The position numbers and the translations under genes are program-made. Source: Hypericum androsaemum (Eukaryota; Streptophyta; Magnoliopsida; Malpighiales; Hypericaceae). Taken from it: DNA of 64,000 nt. The notes under the pieces were generated by a model. That model was not told where the DNA came from. It did no database searches and saw only the letters and a list, made by a program, of their open reading frames with translations. This document shows, one piece after another, positions 49,931-59,422 of the stretch. How positions within the stretch are numbered: the first letter of the stretch is position 1; every line of letters starts with the position of its first letter. The DNA lies in NCBI GenBank assembly GCA_963995505.1, contig OZ023192.1, positions 16,785,001 through 16,849,000 on the forward strand, read 5' to 3'.

Positions 49931-49945
49931 AATAAAATGAAGACG

Positions 49946-52690
49946 AGGAATATAATTCTAGATCTTTTAGGACCCATTGATAGACTCAAAATGTACCAGC
50001 TGGGTCAAATTACCTCATTATTTTTTGTAAAAGCTTCTTGAATTTTGGGGGCGACGATGGGTGGGATTTGAATTTATTATAGTACTAAATCTAACTAGAC
50101 GAACTTTCTTTCGCTGGAAATATAAACAAAATTCAATAATTTTTGGGATTGTGATATACTGATATTCACTTAGAAAAGGGGGTACTGTACTGCCATCAAA
50201 CCCATTGTTTTAATTATTTTGGTTTTGACGAATTCCTAAAGAGGTGGTCACCAGTTAACAAATTAAGAAACCTTTTAACTGAAATAATTCTTTCCCCTAT
50301 AACTTAAGGGGCAAGCGCCTCTCCACTTTATAACATGGCTCCACCCCTGGAATTGGTGTTTTCTATTAATATAGGTACAATCTATTGAATAATTTATTAA
50401 ATATATACCTTAATAAAAAGTAAAAACTATATCAATCAAAGGGCTGAGGGCCCCAAACCCAAAACACTTTTTTCCCTTAACAAAAAGATAGCATCAATAA
50501 GATTAATTTTCTTTGGTTGATACTAATAAAACTAATCTAGTTTGAGTGAAGTAAGACATTTGAATAGTTGTAAAATCATTCCAACAAATATTTTAGACTA
50601 CTATGATCTCAGTCACTCAAACTCAATACCTTTTGTTTAACTTAAAATAATCCTATTATCAGTTAATCTTAATACTTGTTGCTAGATAATATTATAATTT
50701 GTATCCACTAAGTGAAAGTAATTAGGCTCGAAGCTCGAGGTAAAACAAAAAGCAGAATATGCCTAAACCACTAATGACATTAAACAAATAATTACAGTGG
50801 GTTCCTTTTTTTCATCGGAACAGGAATCATATTTGTTGTGTGCTTAGTATAATTAAGAAATTTAAATGTTGTTAATTACCTCATGGTACATGTCCCAAAA
50901 CATTCTTCACAAAACAATTGTATCAATAACGTGACATCACTAAACAAAGGGCCAGTACTTGGAGACTGTGGGTTGCAGATTTTCTTTTAGCCCTACCCAC
51001 ATGGATTGTTCTTGTTGTCACTCAATCCATGTCCTTTTTTATGGGTCAAGGCATGTATGAAGCCAATTGACCCACTTGGACCCTTATGCCATATTTGTGT
51101 TTACCATTAAGAAGATGACAATTACGGACTATTCATTTTTTCGAAGTTAAACGACTAATCCAAATTTTAGTCTATATCACGGTAGAAAAGGTGAGAAAAC
51201 TTCAGCTTGCAAAAATTTGGAAATTTTTTTAATCAAATTTTAGTGCTTATTCCAAAAAATCGAACTCAAAAATCAATTAACAACGATTCTTGATTTCTTT
51301 TAAACAAGTGAAGCAATGATTTTATTACTAAAAGAAGGGTAAAATATTGAAACTACAAAACACCCAGGTGATCAAACTAGCTTACAAGCGGGAGTCAAGT
51401 AGAACTCACACCCACCTAAATCTAACTTCAAATTAGTCCACAAGCAAATATTCAAAGGAATACATGGGAACAGGTGAGGGAAGAGTTGTCAAAAAGCAGA
51501 TTGAAGAATGAGGAAACAATGTATCAAATCAGCACACACGTTATTTCCAGTTTTCTTTTTGTCATTGATTGTGATAACAACATTAGGAGACACGAAATGT
51601 CACTTTGTTCTTCAATAATTGATCCGCACTGGACATGTCATAAGTATGGAAAATGATCAAATTTTTATATCAATCTGCAGCGGTTCTTGTCACAGAGTTA
51701 ATAGGAATTATAATTAATTTATATGTAAATATATATAACAGATTCGAGAGTGTATAATTTTAAATAACCAGGTACATTTTTAGAGCTCTTAAATCATATA
51801 AATATTTTATTATTTTATAAAGTGGGTATTGAATTTCCTTGTAAGAACTTGCAACCACAAATATTTAGTAAAATTCGATGAGAAACCCATTTTGAACCCA
51901 CCTTGAGCTCAAACAAGAAACAACTAAATTATGATGAATGAAAAAGGAAATGAAACAAGAGATTTAAGGTGCACTTTGAGCATATTTTGTACTATGTTTC
52001 TAGGTGTTTTACTGCGTGATCTCTTTGGTCCGGACTTTTCTAGAATGCTTATTACCAAAACGTCTCTCACTGTCTTCTCTCAATGGGTCTACGTGGCCCG
52101 ATTTATGGTGCATCGACATTAAATGGCATGGATAGTAGTTGAATTATTGGTGTTACAATAATAGACATACAATTAAATGGATTTAATTGAGAGGGAAAGG
52201 AGAAACTATCAGCTGATGATGTGGCGATTTGTAATTTGCCAATAAGTGAATTTCCATGGAATCGAGGAAAGATGAACAATATTGGTCGGGAGGGGACCAA
52301 TGATCTTGAAGGAGACGAGACAATGGAAATAGGTAGGACACAACAAAGAAGAAACTCCCGTATTTTCCCTTTATGCAGATACATTGGACCTCACTTGGCT
52401 ATAAAGGTGTACGTGCATGGCTTCCTTTTATTTTTTATTTTAATTAAAAATCAATATTAATATATATTAATCCAATATAAATGGACAAATAAAATTAGGT
52501 CAAACTTAAATGAAGAAACTACTTAGATTAACCGCTGATAATTTTTTTAATACAAACGACAGGTAGAGGGCCTTCTAACCTTATTCATCAACGATTTGCT
52601 AATAAAAAATGAGTACATTGGGCAAACTAATCCCCTTTAAATCATCAAAATATTAGAAAATTGAGGATATCAAGAGAATAAGAACGCGAA
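49946..52690. other. AT-rich spacer, no gene seen
   Basis: No supported feature. Frames at 51474-51656 and 51931-52460 lack recognisable domains. Confidence 0.5.
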
Positions 52691-52699
52691 TAATGGACA

Positions 52700-53441
52700 T
52701 ACAAGATTACGTGATTCACCTTAATGCCTACGACCACGGGAGAACTGAGAATTTTTATTGATGAGTATACGAGTCACAAAGCTATACATGAACTAGGGTA
52801 ACATGTCTTTATATAATAGACAAACCTTTGCACACCAAGAAACCTATCTAGGTCATCCTAGGAGTCCAAAACAAGAATCCGAGCAAAAAAAGAAAGTTGT
52901 CAGCGTAGCGCCAGGTCCCTGGCGTTCGCCAATGCCCCGAATCTGCCACCTTCTGTTTTCAACTATTAGCGGTTGCCAAAGTCCTGGCGTCCGTCGGCCT
53001 TGGCTTGCCAAATTCTTGACACCCAATAATCTCCATCTTGGTGAGAATTCATCCATTGCGAAGAACCATGAAGCTCTACCCGAACTTTAACAAACTCCAC
53101 TTTGATGAGACACCATCCCTTGGAGAAACATAGAGTCCTGCAAAACCAGACTAACTCTACTGACTCCACCTCAAACCATAGATGCACTCCATCAATAAGA
53201 CTATATACACTTTCTCTCCACCTTTGTTCAATCACTTGGAGACATCTCCCAAATTTGAGCAACTCCTGAGCTTACTTGGTATTCTCTCCAACCCCCATTG
53301 AACTCCCAACATGCAAGTTCACCAGCTGAAACAACCTTATAACCAATAGACACTCCTCTATTCGCCTATTGGCGGTCGCCAAAGACCTGGCGTCCGCCAG
53401 CTTTGGCTTGCCAAATTCTGGACATCCCAACACCAAATACA
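52700..53441 (-). mobile_element. Copia fragment, same superfamily as 22325-24191, inverted
   Basis: Read on the minus strand, 53250-53040 matches 23700-23908 of the deleted Copia element (CCAAGTGATTGAACAAAGGTG, then a polypurine-type AAGATGGAGAT before TATTGGGTGTC). An LTR follows to about 52700, containing TTTATATAAT-type TATA and the ACATGTTACCCTAG block shared with the other copy. A second LTR start (TGTTGGGATGTCCAGAATTT) lies at about 53441-53330; its first ~60 bases repeat 53022-52970. The element is thus a collapsed copy: 5' LTR start, short interior, 3' LTR. Confidence 0.75.
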
Positions 53442-53910
53442 CATCAGAACAGAAACAAGGACATCTCATATGACATGGTCAAACAAAATCGTGAGGGCAT
53501 ACTTGCAGGGGCGGAGCCAGAAAATTTTGAGAGTGGGAGCAATATAACTTAATAATAGTACATATTAGTATTCTGGTTTCAATTTTTAAGTAGATTAATT
53601 TTTTTGTGGGGTCAATTTCTAATTTTAGTGGGGACATATATTAAAAAATATACTAGTTATCAAACAAAAAAAAATTAAGTGGGGGCAATTCCTAAACGTG
53701 GCTTCGTCCCTGCATACTTGGATAAGGCATCGACTATGTGGTTACCCTCCCTCTAAGTATGATGTAAGTGGATCTTCCAGTCACGAAAGAGAAACTTCTC
53801 AGCACGGTGGATAAGGGTTGATAGCAGATGATTCCACGGGACATCATGTCCAACACAAAGTAGGGCAAGTGCCGAATCAACCTCAACATGTACGCGGCCA
53901 CTGGTGATAA
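53442..53910 (-). pseudogene. LINE RNase H (RVT_3) remnant interrupted by a MITE
   Basis: Minus strand from about 53895 reads VHVEVDSALALLCVGHDVPW, then HRAEKFLFRDWKIHLHHT, a stop (TAG), and REGNHIVDALSK. The frame then jumps the 53506-53712 MITE and continues YALTILF and a stop. VEVDSALAL and REGN.IVDALSK are the Asp-bearing motifs of the RVT_3 RNase H of plant LINEs. The in-frame stop and the insertion show it is dead. Confidence 0.78.
53506..53712. mobile_element. hAT-type MITE (207 bp) with 8-bp target duplication
   Basis: Perfect CATACTTG at 53498-53505 and 53713-53720. Ends CAGGGGCGGAGCCA and TGGCTTCGTCCCTG are near-perfect inverted repeats of the widespread plant GGGGCGGAGCCA MITE type. 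AT-rich core, non-coding. Confidence 0.93.
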
Positions 53911-54376
53911 GTTATTTTAATTTAATTAAGAATTTTGATCTGAGTTTTGGCAATACAGTTGTGCAAAAATTCAGTAATTTTTTTTTGTAGTGCTTTATGA
54001 TCCAATCCAACTCTAATTGGTATTAGTATGTCTAGTGGTCCTTTATACTAAAGGATCTAAAAAAAATAAAAAATGGATTGTTATACTAAATACAGTTGAA
54101 ACTTTGCATTAATTACTTGAGAAACAGATTTGACTCCCTCATCATTCCGATCCATTTCAAAAGATAACATATTAATTGAATAAGTACATTAGGTTTGGAG
54201 CCTGATAGTCGTACGCTGTCTCACTAGTATCAATGATACGAGTTCAATTAGGATTGAACAACCAGATTAGAGTTTAGTAATAAATAACTACGGTATCATT
54301 GTAATCGCGTCGTAGAAGAGGGGGAGATTTGATGGGAACAAGGGTAGTCCCCAAATTTGGGGACTAAAGGAGAGAT
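53911..54376. other. Probable end of a Gypsy retrotransposon interior
   Basis: Ends with GATTTGATGGGAACAAGGG, then GGGGACTAAAGGAGAGAT just before TGTGACAACCTAGG, which looks like a polypurine tract followed by an LTR start of TGTAACAACC style. No readable polymerase frame here. Confidence 0.35.
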
Positions 54377-54640
54377 TGTGACAACCTAGGTATTAATAAA
54401 GTAATTAAGAGTAAAATTGAAAAATTAATAGAAACAAAAGGAGAGATGAAAAATTAGCTGGTGTACTTTTTTATGGAAAGACTAAAAAGGTAAAAAAAAT
54501 TTAGACCAATCTCACGTGAAAAGAGGAAGAGACTCTTTCTCTCTCTTTAAATTATTGTGAACTTCAAAAACCCTATCAGCTACCAGATTTTTTTTAAAAT
54601 AAACTCAAAGAACCAAAGAATGAAAATTCAATAGAAAACC
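54377..54640. mobile_element. Possible Gypsy-type LTR start
   Basis: TGTGACAACCTAGGTATTAA after a purine-rich tract, and a TTTCTCTCTCTTTAAATT...AACCCTATC leader-like segment, fit the 5' part of a Gypsy LTR. The 3' end of the LTR is not identifiable, so this is tentative. Confidence 0.35.
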
Positions 54641-55260
54641 AATATCATTACATTCAGAAACCAATATCACTGCGTTTGGAAACCAATATCACTGCGTTCG
54701 GAAACCAATATCACTGCGTTCGAAAACCAATATCACTACATTCAAAAACCAATATCACTACATTCACAAACCAATATCACAACGTTCAAAAAACCAATAT
54801 CACTACGTTCAGAAACCAATATCACGATGTTCGAAAACTAATATCACCACATTCGAAAACCAATATCAACGCATTCAAAAACTAATATATCAGCACATTC
54901 GAAAACTAATATCACTACGTTCGAAAACCAATATCATTACAGACTAAAACCAATAGCATTACTTACTCAAACTAATATCATTACAGACTTAAATCAATAT
55001 CATTACATACTCAAATAAATATCATTACAGACTAAAACTAATATCATTAAAGACTAAAACTAATATCAATACAAACTCAAACCAATATCAGTACAGACTA
55101 AAACTAATATTATTAGAGACTAAAACCAATATCAATACATACTCAAACCAATATCAGTACAGACTAAAACCAATATCAATACATACTCGAACCAATATCA
55201 TTACAGACTAAAACTAATATTATTACACACTCAAACAAATATCATTACATACTCAAACAA
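54640..55260. repeat. Minisatellite of ~19-20-bp ACCAATATCA units
   Basis: About 30 head-to-tail units. The first part repeats AAACCAATATCACTGCGTTCG with small changes; after about 54940 the units become CTAAAACCAATATCATTACAGA and TACTCAAACCAATATCA forms, so the array has two sub-families. Frames through it give a repetitive N-I/Y-H peptide with no cellular meaning. Confidence 0.92.
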
Positions 55261-55463
55261 AATAAAAAAGATCACAAAAATCCTAATCGAACTCAACTGC
55301 AGTATCAAAATCAAAAATCTCCCAACCAAAACCTCCTTCTCCAACCGATAAACCATCACATACAAACTCTGGCTCCCCGGGACGGGGACAGAGACAGAGA
55401 CGGGCGCGGTAGTCGCGGCCGACCAGAACCTGAATTGGGCTGAAGCAGGGGAGCGGCGGTTAC

Positions 55464-55637
55464 TGTGAGGGAGTGCTCGATGTCGGCCTTGACGATGGGG
55501 CTGGAGAAGCTGGCCTCCCTCATGACGTGGCTCACCGACGGGTCGTCAAAGATGGAGGTGATGAGTTGTTCGAGCTTCACCTTCACGGCGAGGAGCGGTT
55601 ATTGCTGCTGCTCCGGGCACCCACGCCGCTGATGAGC
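55464..55637 (-). pseudogene. Captured SMXL/D53 gene fragment (double Clp-N domain)
   Basis: Minus strand reads AHQRRGCPEQQQ, a stop (TAA at 55599-55601), [40 protein letters not shown] and EHSLT. This is the N-terminal Clp-N region of SMAX1-LIKE / DWARF53 strigolactone- and karrikin-pathway repressors (family: AHQRRGCPEQQQQPLLAV..., [28 protein letters not shown]). Only about 58 codons remain, with a premature stop. The surrounding 55360-55660 block is GC-rich in AT-rich DNA, so it was moved here, probably by a transposable element. Not a functional gene. Confidence 0.85.
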
Positions 55638-55659
55638 TTGGCAAAGAAAGAAGAAGATG

Positions 55660-56290
55660 GAGGTTATTTAGAGTTGAGAAATAATAAAAGAATGGATGAG
55701 ATTTGGAAGAAGAAGAAGAATAATAATAATTATTATTTCTAAAATGGAGGAGAGAGATGGCGGCCAGATTTTTTTTTCCAACTTTGGGAGATAAAAGTTA
55801 AAATGGTAGTGGGATAGAATCCCTAATTGGTAGGTAAAATATCAAAAATATCCTTAATAGATTGATGACCATTGGATTCAAATATTTTGATTTAAAATCA
55901 AATCTGACGGCCTATAATTAAGTTCCTACCTGTGGACAAGATTTTAATAGTCCCCACTCAATCAATTCTCGTAGAGTATAGTGGAGAAATCTGGTTTGAC
56001 ATGGCCCCCACACGCATTTAATTTGACGAATTGCATTTACAAATTTTATGTCTTTCTCTCTTCTTTTGAATTCCCAACAAAATATAAATAATTAAAAATG
56101 AAAAAGAGACTCAAATGTCAAATGGTCCTCTGTGAAGGAAAAATGTCAACAATAGGGAGTCTGCGATATAATTGAAGAGAATACCAAGTTTGTAGCGAGT
56201 TTGGATTCTTTCCAAAGACAATCGATTCGTTTGACCACAATGATGTTATTCTTCATCTCTGACTCTTTCCTCATGGGGTCCTTCCATTGA
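55660..56290. other. Probable element arm beside the SMXL fragment
   Basis: Bases 55660-55740 have (AAG/AAT)n repeats. Bases 55840-55975 (ATCCTTAATAGATTGATGAC ... CCCACTCAATC) resemble, inverted, the left side of the element at 29780-30330. No gene seen. Confidence 0.4.
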
Positions 56291-56293
56291 TTA

Positions 56294-57013
56294 TTACATT
56301 CATTTCCTTCCAAATCTCTTTGAAAAGTTGTCACATGAAACACCACTCGTGTTTCCACCTCCCTAACCAATATTTGTTTGTTACTATCTTCTCCTATTCA
56401 TATACTCATTAGATTGATTTTTTTTATAAAGACTTATTAGATTGATTTATCTAATTTCGAGTCAAACAAGACTTTCGAATAATAACAAAAAATTTATAGT
56501 ATTTAAATAATATATTCTCAAGAAATCAAACCCAAGACATATTAATTAATCTAGCTTAGGATGTTGTGGTCAATGATAATTTGTACCTTTAAAAGGGATT
56601 CAAAGGTTTGATCGAGTAGGTGAAACGTTGCAATCTCAAAATCCTAGTTATTATACATTCCTTTCCTTCCAAATCTCTTTGAAAAGTTATCACATCACAT
56701 GAAACACCACTCGTGTTTCCATCTCCCTAACCAATACGTGTGTGTTAATATGGTTTGATATTTAGATATTCACTAGGTTAATTTATTTAACTTCAAGTCG
56801 TATAAAAACCTTTCAATGGTAGAAAAACTCTATCAATCAATATTTAACTAATATATTCTCAAAAATTCAAACTCGAACTCGAGACATATTAGTTATTAGT
56901 TAATTTACTAACCAATAGGTTAGGATGTTGGGGTCAATGATAATTTGTAACTTTTAAAAGGGATTCAAAGGTTTGATTGAGTAGGTGAAACGTTGCAATC
57001 TCAAAATCCTAGA
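56294..57013. repeat. ~360-bp tandem segmental duplication
   Basis: About 56294-56652 and 56653-57013 are head-to-tail copies. Both start near CCTTCCAAATCTCTTTGAAA and include CACCACTCGTGTTTCCA, and both end GTAGGTGAAACGTTGCAATC followed by TCAAAATCCTAG. Divergence is moderate with small indels. Confidence 0.82.
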
Positions 57014-57446
57014 TATCGGACAATGTGTGGGTCATGCCGTTTTTAATTAAATTTCCATTTTCATTGCCTCTTATTTTGTTGTTTTCTTGCCAGTTTTGTG
57101 CAACGAAAAAGTGCTTTCGATGTGGAAAATTTATCACAATGTGGGTTCATAGACTACTATGGCTCAAAACCAAATTCAGGCCTTCGATTAATTAATTGCT
57201 CACAAAGCTTTGTCAATTTTAATCATAACTGGTTGAACGAATCAATCAATAGATCAAACCAAATCTTTTAAGACAGAATTTACACCAGTTTAATAGATCT
57301 AAATAGGAGGTTGTGCCTCAATGATGTACTACGAGATAAACCCTTTCTGGCACTTAGTTAACTAGCAAAATTTATACGAGACGTAATTACTCATAAAATG
57401 TAGTGATGGTTCAGATTTAATGTCTACCTCTTTCATGCATCTTCCA
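57014..57446. other. AT-rich spacer, no gene seen
   Basis: No supported feature. Confidence 0.5.
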
Positions 57447-57884
57447 TTATAATATCACCATTAATTTACGTTGGGAATTGGTTGGAACCTCGTCGCCGCT
57501 TACGTAGACCACACGAAACACATCGTTCTTAATTTCCAAAGAGAACCTCTCAAGGTAGGGCAACATTGCTCCCCTGAGATCAGAATTCAATATCCAAGAG
57601 TAGCAACATTGGAGGGACTTCCAAACGTACATTGAAGCAATTCTTGAATAGCTCAGGCAAACCCCATACGCCAAATTTGCGTAGGACAAGTTGTTGATGT
57701 TGCCATTGCGCGGCACGATCACGTTCATTGAGACCGTGTCTCCGGTGGAGAATTGCGCGGGGATGGAACACCCGACGCGCGATTCTCCTGCGTACGCGTC
57801 GAAGAATCTGTAGTCGATCAAGGTGGCCATGCCTGATGTGCTTGATATCACTGATAGCTGGAGGAGAACAGTTACAGTGAACAT
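57447..57884 (-). CDS. Hypothetical protein, 145 codons, unidentified
   Basis: Single open minus-strand frame, ATG at 57884. The first ~18 residues (MFTVTVLLQLSVISSTSG) are hydrophobic, signal-peptide-like. Then MATLIDYRFFDAYAGESRVG, an Ile/Val-rich middle, two Cys-containing stretches (YGVCLSYSRI, LQCCYSW) and a mostly beta-like end. Local GC is higher than the flanks and codon use looks protein-like in the middle. I do not recognise the family. The frame could be one exon of a larger gene, a captured fragment or an orphan gene. The second Met (residue 19) is an alternative start. Confidence 0.35.
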   Translation of the reverse strand: MFTVTVLLQLSVISSTSGMATLIDYRFFDAYAGESRVGCSIPAQFSTGDTVSMNVIVPRNGNINNLSYANLAYGVCLSYSRIASMYVWKSLQCCYSWILNSDLRGAMLPYLERFSLEIKNDVFRVVYVSGDEVPTNSQRKLMVIL

Positions 57885-59422
57885 GAGATGCTGTCCTCAA
57901 AATTTTTATTATCAAATTTTTTTAATAATTTATTTATTAAACTAAATTTAATAAATCACAACATGCACCCTCCAATTTAAATATAATTGAAAATAGGAAA
58001 GCTCTAGGTCTAGAGTGAGAGAACTTGCCAGGACATCAGTCAAGATCTCTTTATTTTCACTGGATTTCTTTATCCACGCACCATACCATATGATCCGAAA
58101 GAGAAAAAAAGAAAAGAAATTCATCAAGCTAATGATCAATTCTCAAACTCACTTACAACTTGAAAGATGGTTATTTCCAATGCTAATTGATTATTACTTT
58201 TGACTTGAAAAATAAATAAATAATATGATACATAAAAAAAAAATTAAAATTTTTTCCTCACCATATTCCCATGGATGCTTTGGAAAATAGAACTCTGAAC
58301 ACAACCTTGGCCCACCTGGAGATGTGTTTTAGAGTCTCCAAGAGCTCATCAAGAAGTATCACTGTTGGCCTTAAGCCCTTAACACAAATAAGCTTATGTC
58401 CAAGTTCCGATTGTTAAATGGCACAAAACAAGTCATATTTCTTCCCCCTTTTTTTCAATCCTTCTGTAAGAGCGCAAAATTAACGATGACACAACGTCTA
58501 TATGATGTAGATTTGAAGTGTCCGTGGATGCATAAAAATTGAACATGGGATTTCAATGGACTCCAGCCAAATTCTTGGTCTTTTAAAAATTATTTTTTGT
58601 TGTTGAAAAAGTTGGTTTAGCGACCTAAAACGAGTTCGCGGGGCTTTGTTGTGTTTGTTCTATATGTGGGTTTAGTCCTGGGTCTCCGGCTTTTTTTTTT
58701 CTCTAGAAGTTGAACCTTCTAAATATTTCACCGGTCAAACTAGATATTACTTGCAATGGAATTCAGACTTGTGACCATGAATGATTTTGACTTAAATAAC
58801 ATATGTTTATAAGTGAACAAACATATTGTTTTTGGTAAATATAAGCGGGTTGAATTGAGTTGGGCCAACACAACCACTCTTTGATACCATATTCTCTGCC
58901 TAATTTGTTAATTTAAAAAAAAACTGCACAATAACAGATAATTTAATACTTGCTTCAGTGAATAAATTCACTATTTTATTGATCGCGATAATAACAATAT
59001 TACATCTTTAATACACCAAGAGTCATATTCGTCGGAGAATGACAATTAGAGTATACAACAACATGCACGAGGTTTTCTGATGTTCGTAGCTGAATCTATC
59101 TCTCTCATCCATAATCTGATGGGATGGGAGTCTGATGTTTGTATCAGCAAACCTGCATAGAAAAAAAAGCACAAAGGACATATCATCTTTCCTAGTTCAG
59201 GGCTTCTCGAAAGTATGACCGCCTTTCGTAACCAAATAAACAAGGGTTCAACAGCCTCATAGCGCCGAAGTTTGGTTCTCGTCACTCGGCAATGAAACAT
59301 TTGCTTCCTTACTTCAAATGATGATAAAACCTACCTAATATGCTAGAAAGAATGAGTAGAAGATTCGATGATGTCATTAACCAAGTCGGGTTGTAATTTC
59401 TAGAACTGGTTAGCTTACATTG
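57885..59422. other. Spacer downstream of the metallo-hydrolase gene
   Basis: The portion after about 59000 is probably 3' untranslated or downstream sequence of the minus-strand hydrolase gene. An 84-codon minus frame at 59046-59300 has no recognised domain. No other gene seen. Confidence 0.4.

Noticed and set aside
54640..55260. Regular spacing suggested a CRISPR-like array
   Set aside because: Units are contiguous with no unique spacers, and the DNA is a plant nuclear genome; it is a minisatellite.
59046..59300. 84-codon minus frame as an extra C-terminal exon of the hydrolase
   Set aside because: The hydrolase ends cleanly at 59423 with the family's usual C-terminus; this is downstream sequence.
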